Part shown: positions 45,045 to 54,052 of the stretch, one piece after another
How the letters are laid out: each line of letters starts with the position of its first letter
How positions within the stretch are numbered: position 1 is the stretch's first letter
NCBI GenBank assembly: GCA_963377175.1
Contig: CAUJNA010001513.1
Coordinates: 472,048 to 536,047 of the forward strand
Reading direction: 5' to 3'
DNA length: 64,000 nucleotides
Origin: Effrenium voratum
Lineage: Eukaryota > Sar > Dinophyceae > Suessiales > Symbiodiniaceae
Notes under the pieces: model-generated
Seen by the model: the letters and a program-made list of their open reading frames with translations, nothing else
What the model was told of the DNA's origin: nothing
Database searches by the model: none
Made by a program: the position numbers and the translations under genes

Positions 45045-45404
45045 ATGATGTTTGAAACTCAACGGCGTCCTTTGGTCCGAACACACACAAGCAAATTTAA
45101 ATGCTTTGAGATAGAATGCATGCAGGACCAGTTGGCCGATGTTGTCAGCCTTTTGGTGGTGCCGGCTATTGCGACCTCGCCCGGAATCCAAGATGGACAG
45201 TTGGGGAATTGTCAAGGTCACTTTCAGTACGGGAAGCACAGGGCGAACAACGCCATCAGGTGTCGCCAATGTCATGCACAAGTGAGACTTTATGGGTCCC
45301 AGGAATTTGGAGATGCTGGGGTTGGTTTGTTCATTGCACGAAGCTTGGCCTTGCGTCAAGCTGCGTTCTTAGCATCTCTTGGAAGGTGTCGCCCCTTTGT
45401 TTGA
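45045..45404 (+). CDS. Possible exon with CxxC motif
   Basis: ATG-started plus frame of 119 codons: FKCFEIECMQDQLADVV, then GNCQGHFQYGKHRANN and AIRCRQCHAQVRLYG. The CRQC motif and surrounding pattern recall the block at 40030-40263. This could be a small zinc-ribbon-like domain. Low certainty. Confidence 0.35.
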   Translation: MMFETQRRPLVRTHTSKFKCFEIECMQDQLADVVSLLVVPAIATSPGIQDGQLGNCQGHFQYGKHRANNAIRCRQCHAQVRLYGSQEFGDAGVGLFIARSLALRQAAFLASLGRCRPFV

Positions 45405-45499
45405 TCCTGTCCGCCTCTGTTTGTTTGGAGATAAGGGCTTGTAGCACTTGGCCGACATGTTCCTCGAAGCAGCACTTAATTGCAGAGTTTATTTTGTAG

Positions 45500-45630
45500 G
45501 GCCCGGAGCCGCGTAGGCTGGAATAGTGTGCCTGCGCAGTCCGCGTAGGCTTTTTTGCGTAGGAACTGCCTCCGCGTAGGCTGAAACCTGCTCACAGCAG
45601 CTCGCGTAGGCTCGTGTAGGCTTCCGCTGA
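45500..45630. repeat. CGCGTAGGCT minisatellite
   Basis: Five copies of GCGTAGGCTK within 130 bp. Confidence 0.85.
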
Positions 45631-45711
45631 GTTCCCTTGTCATGTACCCCAAAAAAAGTATGCTCGACTTGTTGCTTTGCCTCCTAGACTCCTACTGTGA
45701 CATACACGCAT

Positions 45712-46054
45712 TACTATGTGTATATATATGTACCAGTCCCTGGGCCACGTACCCCCCCCCCCCCAATGGTATGGTCCCCCACTCCCCCGCATTTTCCAGC
45801 ATCTTGGGGATGATGCTGGCAATGCTGGGGATGCTGTCCAGTACCGTGTGAGCCCCCCTTTCACCCCGTGAGCCAACACCCCCGCACCTCTCGCAACATC
45901 CTACCCTAAACCAAACCAACCGCAAACCAACCCTGAACCAACCCTGAACCAACCCTAAAACCAACCCACCAAGCCTAAACCAACTCCGAACCACACACCC
46001 CAACCACCCCCAACCACCCAACCACCCCACCACCCCGCCCACCCCACCCCCACA

Positions 46055-46091
<37 letters not shown>

Positions 46092-46130
46092 CCACAGCCT
46101 GGAACATATATACACACATACATACATATA
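45712..46130. mobile_element. Small element bounded by inverted AT/C-run ends
   Basis: The left end TGTGTATATATATGTACCAG .. ACGTACC then a C-run (45718-45764). The right end is a G-run (46057-46090) then TCCACAGCCTGGAACATATA and TACACACA. Read in reverse complement the right end matches the left in order and wording. The interior is C-rich with AACCAACCCT words. The layout copies that of the larger element at 16270-18172. Confidence 0.45.
46057..46090. repeat. Poly-G run
   Basis: An uninterrupted run of 34 G. Its exact length may be a sequencing estimate. Confidence 0.9.
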
Positions 46131-46279
46131 TACCCATATGGCTCGCGGATGGTTTCGGACCCGCGCATTTTGAAAGGTTTTATATGTATATATGTGTTTC
46201 AATTATACTGGGACATGTTTCTGAATATTACTCGAAACCATCCGCTAGTCCTGTCCTGTTACCCATGGTCTCACTGGAA

Positions 46280-46462
46280 GGGGGAGGGGGGGGGGGGGCT
46301 GGCTTCAGGCAGTGCGAGGGGGCGAGGGGGGGGGGGGGGGGAATTCAAGCAGTCCTGGTGGCAACTTTAAATGAGGGTGTCAACCCCCTCCTCCGCCCCC
46401 CCCCCCCCCCTTCACCCAGGACTGCTTGAAGTTTGGCCCCCCCCCCCCCCCCCGCCCCCCCA
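46280..46462. repeat. G-run / C-run hairpin
   Basis: TTCAAGCAGTCCTGG (46344-46358) pairs with CCAGGACTGCTTGAA (46416-46430). The left arm is preceded by G-runs (46283-46340) and the right arm is followed by C-runs (46437-46460), extending the stem. Another C-run (46397-46410) lies in the loop. Strong potential for G-quadruplex or hairpin. Confidence 0.8.
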
Positions 46463-46591
46463 ACCAAGATCTGGGATCTGGCTTAATTGTCAGGAATGAT
46501 AGGAAAGCTCATGCAAACATACAAAGAAGCCTTGCTTTTCGGGTATTACATTCAATGTTTCCAAGAACTTGCATGTGTAAGTTCAGCCTTT

Positions 46592-46734
46592 GTTTGCAAA
46601 CTCAGATTCCGTTTGCAAACTCAACTTCTGTTTGCAAACTCAACTTATGTTTGCAAACTCAGCTTCAGTTTGCAAACTCAACTTCAGTTTGCAAACTCAA
46701 CTTCCGTTTGCAAACTCAGCTTCTGTTGGCAAAG
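46592..46734. repeat. Iteron-like array of GTTTGCAAAC every 19 bp
   Basis: The perfect 10-bp palindrome GTTTGCAAAC starts at 46592, 46611, 46630, 46649, 46668, 46687 and 46706, always 19 bp apart, with a degenerate eighth copy (GTTGGCAAAG) at 46725. The 9-bp spacers are similar (TCAACTTCN, TCAGATTCC). The array lies 125 bp before the first ATG of the P-loop ATPase locus. Regular palindromes at near two-turn spacing resemble binding arrays of replication initiators or repressors. Confidence 0.9.
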
Positions 46735-46858
46735 TCTAGCTTTCTTACGTTCGTGGTGCTCACAGGCATGCACAGGGTTGTCCTGAACTATGCTGTGTTT
46801 GTATGCATGATGCTCAATATAGGCTTGTCGGATAAGCTTGAAATAAGCTCTTTCTTGG

Positions 46859-47100
46859 ATGGCAATGCCGCCATCGAAAAGGATGAAGCTTGAGGTGGAA
46901 GCTTACATGAATGACAAGAAGCACATCACCTTTGAGCTGGTGGACGCATGTCCGGAAGGCCCGGCACAAAACTTTTCCTCCCCAGATGTCACCAGTTCAT
47001 CGCAACGTACTCCACCTCCAGATGCGGCAGACGTTCTCGCCAAGATCCAGACGGGCGCTGTGACCGTGCACGCGGACAGGCTAAGTTCGACAAAGAAACA
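46859..47100 (+). CDS. Candidate first exon of P-loop ATPase locus
   Basis: An open frame whose first codon is TTG; an ATG follows two codons later, giving MPPSKRMKLEVEAYMND, KKHITFELVDACPEGPA and PDAADVLAKIQTGAVTV. After about 47080 the protein-like frame moves (AKFDKETAYKSKSA), with GCGGACAG at the border as a possible 3' splice site. Lys-rich start, charged, no known domain. Its place between the iterons and the ATPase suggests it is the N-terminal part of that protein or a small companion. Confidence 0.45.
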
Positions 47101-47618
47101 GCTTACAAATCCAAATCAGCGCGGTCAAGCGGAATGCAAGGGCCAAGAGAATCTTGGGCATGGATGAGGAATGGTCGCCAGCATGCGAAACAAGTTTTAC
47201 CCAATGGCTTCTCACGAGGAAGGTGATGAGAAATTCTTTGCTAACCTTGCCTGCGATCATGGACGCGCCAAGCTCCACGGCATCTACGGCAACATCCGAC
47301 TCGGCATCTACTTCGGCAGCTTCTTCGGCACCTTCTTCGGCATCCACTTCGGCATCTACCACAGCAAGGGTGTCAACAAAGACTCCCAGTGATGCGGAGT
47401 AGCAGGCAGACTCCTCCAAGAACGAGTCTCCGATCCCGGCGCTACCCTCATGCTCATCATCGTCTTCATCTGGTTCGTCTTCAAGTGAGTCCCCTTCTCA
47501 CCCTAAATATGTGCGAGTGAAGAAGCAGCTGGCTTGGCTGAAGCACAGGTACGTACAGGCAGAACGTGACCTGTGGTGCGCTAATGAGGAACTAGGCCTC
47601 AATATTCGTAAGTAATCT
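47083..47618 (+). pseudogene. Broken middle part of P-loop ATPase locus
   Basis: AKFDKETAYKSKSA in one frame passes within a few bases (near 47123) to VKRNARAKRILGMDEEWS in another, with no room for an intron. It then runs through a Ser/Thr/Ala-rich linker (47240-47395) into an in-frame TAG at 47399-47401. The frame resumes as a Ser-rich stretch and ends with YVRVKKQLAWLKHRYVQ and AERDLWCANEELGLNIRK (TAA near 47616). The end looks like a coiled coil. One frameshift and one stop suggest decay, unless they are assembly errors. Confidence 0.45.
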
Positions 47619-47665
47619 TGAGAGCCTCGTGGCCAGCGGACAAAAACAAGTGCTTGCAAGACTTG

Positions 47666-47695
47666 GTTTGCAAACATGGCTGTGTGTTTGCAAAC
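47666..47695. repeat. Two further GTTTGCAAAC sites
   Basis: Perfect copies at 47666-47675 and 47686-47695, 20 bp apart, about 1 kb from the main array and just upstream of the ATPase exon, in sequence that reads as an intron or spacer. Confidence 0.85.
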
Positions 47696-47716
47696 ACTGG
47701 CTGTCAATTATAAACT

Positions 47717-49192
47717 GTGCCATGTTATAGCTGTTGCCGTTATAGCTTCAATGTGTCGGGATTTGCGTGTCGCATGGTCATCATGGACGTGGTCATGGCA
47801 GAGGTCGGGTCTATGTTCGTGGTGTACACAGATAGTCTACAACATCTTGAAGTCAAAGATGGCAAGTTCACCTTCCTTGGCCTTCCTCTAGTCTCCCCAC
47901 CATCTGGTTCGAAGAAAAGCTTCAAGGAGTTCTTCCAGATTGTCCACAATGTCTCCGCTGAGGATCAGGCAGCTATTCGGTCAGCTATGAGCGCAGCAGT
48001 TGCATCTCGGTCTACCCCTCGTCTACCAGATCTTCCTATCTCGGTCCGGCCCAAAGATGCACTTGGAGATGCCATCCGTCTTCAGATCACGCTTCACCAT
48101 CGTGCAGATGGCTCTTGCTCAGTTCTGAAGTTCTACCACTCGAAGGTCAACATTCCCATAGGCCTTGCCAAGACGCTCTGCGACAACCATATCCTCGTGA
48201 TAGACTACAACATCGCCCAGAACTCGGACACAGTGAAGAAATGCTTTCTCTACGTGCTGTCTGATGTTTCAGGTGAACAGTGGGCCGCTCAGGTTCTGAA
48301 GCCCAAGCAAGTCAAGCCATCACGTGCAGATGGGGACAGTGACAAGTCTTCTTGGAATCCTTCTGGAGATGAACTTCGCACGGGGATCAACTTCATCAAC
48401 GAGCACGCTCCTCTTTCCAATTCGAAGAATGAACAGTACTTGTGGGTGCTGTTGAACATTCGAGACAGCACCTCTCCACTTTGCGGGTGGCCTCAGCACG
48501 TGGTTCTCAAAGCCTGTGCGAACCGTACAACTGGCAACTCTCAAGCGGAGCCTGAGTACTTCTTCCCGTTGCTCCTGAATGACTTGAACGATGGCTTCCT
48601 TCGAGAGATCGTGCCCTTGGTCTTGCCTATGATGCCGTCCTTTGGCCTCATGATCTTAGGTCGTGCTGGTATCGGCAAAACGCCTACTGCGCAAATCCTG
48701 GCCATGGCCGTTGCTCGACACTTGACATCTTCGCGTGGCATGGCGGGTCTACCTGGGTGGCGTAGGCAGATCGATGGCTTCAGGGAGAGACCCGGCGAAG
48801 TCAATGTGCCTGTTCTCTTGGATAGTCCAAACCTCAGCGGCATCAATCTGGAAGACCTTAAGTCTTACCTGGATGTGGGAGAGAACTGCTTGGTTGACGC
48901 ACGCTACCGCGCAGCCAAATTCGTACGAAACCAATGCCGCATTGTCTTGAACAATGAATGGGATGACTCCAAAGAACCGGACACCTTCTCGTCCAAGATC
49001 TCTTGGGACCAGTTCAAGGAGATGTTCCTCACAGCGTGTCAGTATCCTAAGATGCCACATCTGATGGCCATCTTGAAGCGAACAGTCGTCATCACTGCCG
49101 GTCACAAGGGCGTCTATCTTCGTCTCGCAAGCGAGCATTCCACCGAGCCGACAAGCGCTTCGACTGCGGAGGAATCACAGATGATTGGCTGA
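47717..49192 (+). CDS. P-loop ATPase / SF3-AAA+ helicase-like protein (Rep-like)
   Basis: The longest real reading frame in the window, 491 codons. Its first 40 residues or so are probably intron or spacer; the protein-like part begins near residue 38. Residues 60-300 have no motif that I know. A Walker A motif, GRAGIGKT, sits at 315-322 inside a hydrophobic strand-loop-helix. A Walker B-like strand, VPVLLDSP, is at 364-371. An Arg-rich stretch (RYRAAKFVRNQCR) at 396-408 leads to RIVLNNEWDD at 408-417, where Asn412/413 sits like sensor 1 or motif C of SF3 helicases. TVVITAGHKGVYLRL at 456-470 closes the fold. This order is typical of replication helicases of small replicons, but also of AAA+ ATPases in general. 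I saw no HUH endonuclease motif. The last 16 residues are out of frame with the real protein, which continues from 49141 in another frame. Confidence 0.7.
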   Translation: MPCYSCCRYSFNVSGFACRMVIMDVVMAEVGSMFVVYTDSLQHLEVKDGKFTFLGLPLVSPPSGSKKSFKEFFQIVHNVSAEDQAAIRSAMSAAVASRSTPRLPDLPISVRPKDALGDAIRLQITLHHRADGSCSVLKFYHSKVNIPIGLAKTLCDNHILVIDYNIAQNSDTVKKCFLYVLSDVSGEQWAAQVLKPKQVKPSRADGDSDKSSWNPSGDELRTGINFINEHAPLSNSKNEQYLWVLLNIRDSTSPLCGWPQHVVLKACANRTTGNSQAEPEYFFPLLLNDLNDGFLREIVPLVLPMMPSFGLMILGRAGIGKTPTAQILAMAVARHLTSSRGMAGLPGWRRQIDGFRERPGEVNVPVLLDSPNLSGINLEDLKSYLDVGENCLVDARYRAAKFVRNQCRIVLNNEWDDSKEPDTFSSKISWDQFKEMFLTACQYPKMPHLMAILKRTVVITAGHKGVYLRLASEHSTEPTSASTAEESQMIG

Positions 49193-49605
49193 AGGACACG
49201 CGCAAGAAGTACTACAGCTTCTATAAGCAGGGTCGCCATGAAAAATATGATGGATATGAGAATAGCCTTGAGGCGGAGCAAAACCTCGTCTCAAAGCTCT
49301 TGGCAACTCCAGACCGAGCAGAAACACATGACAGGTGGCGTTTGGATTGGGGAGACAATGGTGTCTCAGATGCGGCCTTTGTCATGTCGCCCAGTCGTCG
49401 TGACGCTCCTCAAGTGGAACTCAAAGAAGAGATCTTGTCACCACCTCAGAAACGCATGCGTGCCAACTTTGGAGTCATCGATGTGGAGGATGATGTTGAT
49501 GAGAATGACACGCCCCAGGAAGCTGAAGCTCATGAGAGCGACATGCCTCAGGAGGCGGAGCTCGAAGCAGACAATCCCTTTAACCACGAGATGAGTTTGG
49601 GATGA
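49141..49605 (+). pseudogene. Frameshifted C-terminal part of the P-loop ATPase
   Basis: The frame from 49141 reads RFDCGGITDDWLKDTRK, KYYSFYKQGRHEKYDGY and ENSLEAEQNLVSKLLAT, then an acidic tail (VIDVEDDVDENDTPQEAE) ending HEMSLG and a TGA at about 49605. It is plainly the continuation of the ATPase, shifted by one base near 49130-49150. The acidic tail and KRMRAN stretch suggest a nuclear protein. A tiny intron cannot be excluded, but a single-base indel is simpler. Confidence 0.6.
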
Positions 49606-49609
49606 ACAT

Positions 49610-50340
49610 AGCTCTTTTCCATTCAGTCAAAGCATCATCGGTGAGACTCTCTTTATGTGTATTATAGTGGACATATCATTCCCGCACAGCGCCGCAGGAA
49701 AAAACAACACGATTGCTGCATTTAACTTTCGCCATTTGCAATTGCACTCACATAGTCAGTCCTCATACGTGCTTGCATTCTATTCTCAAGAGCGGTTAGT
49801 GGTGTGAGCAATGAGAATAATTTTGTGTTCTTGTTGTTTGGGGTTTTGTTGTGTATCTGGGGCTTTGGCTTTCTGTGCTTCATAAAGCAGGTGAAGTGGA
49901 ACACAAACGCACAAGTCAGTCGCCATTGCAGAGCCAGCCACTTGGCCTTTGCAAGCAAGCCATTGCGAAGCCAACCGCTGGCCTTTGCAAGCAAGCCATT
50001 GCGTGAGAGCGAAGCCCATTGCAAAACAAGGTAGCATCACCAAGCATCAAATTCCGCTGTAGCCAGCTTGTTAGGAAAGCAAACGCTACCTAAACACATC
50101 AGAAAACACAAGGGTGGCAGAATGTGACTTTGATTTCCTTGTCCGCCCGGAATTTTACCTATTTTGCTCATGCCACGCAGGCGGGGTGGGGAATGTTCAA
50201 AGTCACCCAAGCTCAAGGAACTTAGGGACCAGTGTCGAGGGGTCATCCATGTTTTTTTGGGGTCAAGAAAAGAAGCCATTTTGGGGGGGGGGCCCTCAAA
50301 ACACCCGCAAGCCGCCGATTTTTCCAGCAAGCGTCGATTG
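49610..50340. other. Convergent intergenic region
   Basis: Lies between plus-strand coding sequence ending at 49605 and minus-strand sequence ending at 50343. Holds a short duplicated stretch (GCCTTTGCAAGCAAGCCATTGCG at about 49947 and 49981). No gene seen. Confidence 0.5.
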
Positions 50341-50342
50341 CA

Positions 50343-50711
50343 TCAATTGGACTTGAGTCGGAACTTGTACAAAACTTGCTTCTGTGATTCAAAGTCAAAG
50401 AGCAAAATAGATGCGGTCCAAGGACAAAGGGCAACGTTGTGTTCCAACACCCGGCACATCAGCTGCTCATTGGCACAGATGTCGAGCCCTGGCGTTTTCC
50501 AAACATAATAGTTGTACAGCCATAGCAGCACCGCAAAGGACAATTCATCCTCATCCAAAATGGAAAACCATTCTTCCGGTTCTCCCTTTTCAGAGTCTGG
50601 CTCATGGGTTTGGTACTCATAGGAATCCTCCGAGGTTGTAAATGAAGGCCAAACAACACCTCGATGCAAAGGCTGGTCCATTTGTTGGCAAACCGTGTTA
50701 TTGCAGCCCAA
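50343..50711 (-). CDS. Exon of unknown minus-strand gene, C-terminal
   Basis: The minus frame reads TTSEDSYEYQTHEPDSEK, GEPEEWFSILDEDELSF, AVLLWLYNYYVWKTPG, LDICANEQLMCRVLEHN and SILLFDFESQKQVLYKF, and ends at a stop at 50343. Acidic then hydrophobic, clearly coding, no family recognised. The acceptor is somewhere near 50660-50711. Confidence 0.55.
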   Translation of the reverse strand: MGCNNTVCQQMDQPLHRGVVWPSFTTSEDSYEYQTHEPDSEKGEPEEWFSILDEDELSFAVLLWLYNYYVWKTPGLDICANEQLMCRVLEHNVALCPWTASILLFDFESQKQVLYKFRLKSN

Positions 50712-50779
50712 GAGCCCATGCTTTCGGCCGACTTATTTGACATGGTGAGGATTTGCCAAAGGACTTGAGCCAGGAAACT

Positions 50780-50925
50780 CAGGCCAAGAGTCTGCATTGG
50801 GGCTCAACATCCTGCAACACATAGCTCCAATACACTTGAAATGCTGGTTGGATGGATCCCTTGCTATTGATCTTTCGGGCCAGCAACTTTTCCACTTTGC
50901 AGTCTGAAGCCTCTCACTAGGCTGC
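50780..50925 (-). CDS. Upstream exon of the same gene
   Basis: The minus frame reads KVEKLLARKINSKGSIQ, PAFQVYWSYVLQDVEPQ and CRLLA before a stop near 50779. Good composition and helical pattern. Probably spliced to the exon at 50343-50711, perhaps through a small exon at 50705-50790. Confidence 0.5.
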
Positions 50926-51019
50926 ACTCGGTGCCAGGAGCCAGTTGGCAGGAAACCAGGGGGCCATGTTAATCGCAATAGTTTCTGGTTACTCACTTGC
51001 TTGGTTTGTCATGCTCACC

Positions 51020-51905
51020 ATCATCATCGTCGATCATCAGTGTCATCAAAACCATCATCATCATCATCATCATTGCCATTATCGTCGTCATCATCATAGC
51101 CATTCTTACTGGCAGCATCGTCACCATCATCATCATCGTCCTCACCAACATTATCGGCATCATCATCCTTGCTATCATGGCCGTCATCATTGCCTCATCA
51201 TCATCACCACCATCATCACCACCACCATCGTCATGTTCCATGGGCATCCTCATCATCATGATTAGTGTCATCGCGCGCGCCCCCACCATCGCCAGCATAA
51301 TCATCATGGCATCATCATCATCGTCATCGTCGTCGTCGTCATCATCATCATCATCATCATCACGGCCGTCGCCATCAAAACCAGCGTCATCCTTGTCGAC
51401 AGCGCCAGCAGCATCATCATCACCATACCCACCATCAACCTTATCACCGCGATCATCAGCACGACAACAACCAACGTTGAACTCATCCGCAACATATGAT
51501 TCTAGTCATTCTTGATGTCACCACCGGCATCATCATCATCATCATCATCATCATCACTGAATCATCACTGAATCATCGCCATCATCATCATCATCACCAG
51601 CGCTACCCTCATCATCATCATCATCATCGTCATCATCTTCACGATCACCACCATCAGCGTTCCAACAACTGAAACCATCATCACCGCCGTCATCATCCTT
51701 GAGTCCATCGTCAACATCGTCATCGTCATCCTCACATCTTCTCCATCATCAGCAGCCGTGTCTTCATTATCATTGTTATCATCATTGCAACCTGCAACCA
51801 TCATTGTCATCATCATTGTCCTCATCATCATTACCATCATCATCATCACCATCATCAACGTCATGAGCATTGTTCTCTTTCCCATGACCATCACCTTCAT
51901 CATCC
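51020..51905. repeat. CAT/ATC trinucleotide tract
   Basis: Nearly 900 bp of imperfect (CAT)n with CGT, CAC and GCC variants. It lies between the two minus-strand genes. His-, Ile/Ser- and Met-rich frames are artefacts. Confidence 0.97.
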
Positions 51906-51909
51906 TGAC

Positions 51910-52265
51910 TTTGTATCACTCTGTTGCCACAACTATGCCCTTTTTAATTGTTAGCTAATGTTTCCACGGAAATGTAGGAGGGTCACCAAAAGGGTTGTCT
52001 GAAGCACGGACAAGGGTCGCCAAAAGGGTCATTCTCCCAAGCACGGAAAAGGCTGTCTAAACTGGCTTTTTGGCCGCTGGCAACCCTGCTGCAAATCGCA
52101 AAACATTGCCGCTGGCGCGAAGCAATGCGTCAGGAATTCAGACCATCATCCAGGTCCTGGCAGTTTGGGCACCCTTTGTACTTTACAGGGGTGTTTTTGC
52201 CAAGTGTTCCCTATCGAGGTGAAACAAAGATAATCAAGCTTTAAAGGGTTTGGCAAGTGTCCCGC
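51910..52265. other. Unassigned spacer
   Basis: Contains a small duplication (CACGGACAAGGGTCGCCAAA / CACGGAAAAGG near 52005-52050). Nothing else. Confidence 0.4.
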
Positions 52266-52269
52266 ACCT

Positions 52270-52565
52270 TCACTCCATATCTGCAACTTCTTCATCGTGT
52301 TCAAGCGGTTCTTCCTCAAGATTCTCTTGGTTGGTGTCAGCTCCCTCCTCAGGAACAGAGGGGAAAACTGCAAGCTTCTTCTCCACGGCAGCGTTGACCA
52401 TCGCGTCCTGCGCCCGCCCGCCAGGGTTGAACATGGGATTGGGAAGGCAATGCGGCGAGGTGAAAAACAGAGACAACTTGCAGCTTTGGCACCATGGCCA
52501 TTTTGGCAGCGGCAACATCCCCGTTCAACTTGAACAGCTCGTCCCTCACAGAAACCTTTCATGAC
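52270..52565 (-). CDS. Last exon(s) of large minus-strand gene
   Basis: The minus frame near 52560 reads VRDELFKLNGDVAAAKM then AMVPKLQ. A second frame from about 52445 reads GRAQDAMVNAAVEKKLA, VFPSVPEEGADTNQENL and EEEPLEHDEEVADME, with a TGA at 52270. The acidic end looks like a true C-terminus. An intron of about 60 nt would join the two. Confidence 0.5.
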
Positions 52566-52689
52566 GAATTGAGGAAACTTGAGCACAGCATGCACTAGCA
52601 AAGAACTGTAGATTAGCGGCCGCTATGTCTTCCAGCACTTCATCGTCCAGCGCGGGCACAGGCTTGAGCTCAGCCGTTTGTGACCATGA

Positions 52690-53165
52690 TCATGTGAAGT
52701 TTGCACGCGTCACCTGTGACAAGTTTGAATGCATCAAAGGCACGCGAAGCTTTTCCTGCCCATTGATTTTGAAACCCCAGATTCCAGTGTTCTTGTAGCG
52801 ATACTTGTGGACACGAACCTTTGCAGGATCGGCCGAAGCTGGACGCTTCTTAGGCGCGGCAGGGGCGGGGTCTGCGCTGCCGGCCGCAGTTTTTTTTATG
52901 GGAGAGGGCTCGGTGTCTGGGTCAGGCTTGGTGCTTGCACTGGCAACCGCGGGCTTTTTCATGGGAGAGGTGTGTACCTCAGTTTCTGGGGCTGGGTCCG
53001 CGCTTGCGGCTGCAGGTCTTTTCATGGGACCGGTCTGTGTTTTTGCCTCACCTTTGGCTTTTGGCTTCGGCTTCGCCTTTGCTTTGCTCTTCGGGCTTTT
53101 TTTTGCAGACGCCGCTTTTGGCGATGGGGGGCCGGCTTGTTGGCCTCCGTCATCGCTCAGAGCAT
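52690..53165 (-). CDS. Lys/Pro/Ala-rich basic segment (KRPAA repeats)
   Basis: The minus frame reads SDDGGQQAGPPSPKAASA, a KAKAKPKPKAKGEAK tract, then four diverged repeats of the type (P)MKRPAAASADPAPETE. It ends KYRYKNTGIWGFKINGQ and EKLRV. KRPAA-rich basic proteins are common in Symbiodiniaceae, where they resemble nuclear, histone H1-like tails. It lies between exons of the large minus-strand gene and may be one of its exons or a short separate gene. Confidence 0.5.
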
Positions 53166-53537
53166 CCACGGGTTGGAGAGCCATGGCGCAAAGCCGCAGG
53201 TACCCCAACATGTAGCGACCAAATGATTTTGAGAAAAACAAAGCTTGCTGGCACGGCTACGGTGACAGGCGTTGCTGGTGCAGCCCAAGGTGTGCGCGGA
53301 GGCCCAGAACGGCACGCAAGTGGCAGTCCCTTTTCTGCGCAAACCACGGTGCGATGTTGCAGTGCACTAGTATGTCTCCCGGGGTGGCATTGTTGGTGGC
53401 ATTGACTCACGAAACCATGAAACACACAATCAGTAGTTTATTGAACAGCTGGTGCTTCTTGATTGACTGTGGATCAGCCCTGCACGCCAGCCCCACTCGC
53501 AATAAGTGCCCAGCAGTGTCAAAAACGCAAGGGCTTG

Positions 53538-53741
53538 CTATGCCAGTTTGACTGCGTGGCCAGCTTCAATGGCCACTGTTGAAAGCAAAAAATACTTGGG
53601 CTTGATGGGAGTCAGGATTGCAGGCACCTCCTCGCCAATCTTCACCTGCCACAAAGATTTGATCAGCTTTGCTAATGATGGCAATTTGCTATGGGGCCCA
53701 ACAACAAATGGTTTGAAGATTGGGGCCCAGGAAACAGACAT
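53538..53741 (-). CDS. Exon of large minus-strand gene
   Basis: The minus frame reads IFKPFVVGPHSKLPSLAK, LIKSLWQVKIGEEVPAI and LTPIKPKYFLLSTVAIE, then AGHAVKLA and a stop at 53538. Good coding pattern; function unknown. Confidence 0.5.
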   Translation of the reverse strand: MSVSWAPIFKPFVVGPHSKLPSLAKLIKSLWQVKIGEEVPAILTPIKPKYFLLSTVAIEAGHAVKLA

Positions 53742-53776
53742 TGTTTAGATGCCCAACTTCAAAACAACGATTTCGG

Positions 53777-53990
53777 CTACAAGGCCTCCCAAACAACCCC
53801 GCAGTTCTCACCCGATTTGAGCTTGTTCAATTTGCCACAGAACGCGGCCCCAAACATCGCGCTGCGAAGGGTGAGCTTGTCCTCGTTTTCCAACTCCTTC
53901 GGCTTGAAACAGTTCACCTTCGTGTTGGGTTCCAGTGTGTAGCGGTACTGAAGGACCTCCGTGGCTCCACCAGCTCCGGCCTGCAAAGAG
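53777..53990 (-). CDS. Exon of large minus-strand gene
   Basis: The minus frame reads GATEVLQYRYTLEPNTK, VNCFKPKELENEDKLTL and RSAMFGAAFCGKLNKLK. Clearly coding; borders approximate. Confidence 0.5.
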
Positions 53991-54052
53991 ACAGGAACAA
54001 AAGGATTATTTCTTTGAGAATTTGCTTGCAGTTAGGAACAAAAGCTTTAGTT

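Noticed and set aside
46592..46734. CRISPR array
   Set aside because: The repeat is only 10 bp, spacers are 9 bp and similar to each other, and the sequence is eukaryotic.
50993..51903. His-, Ile/Ser- and Met-rich proteins
   Set aside because: Translations of the CAT trinucleotide tract.
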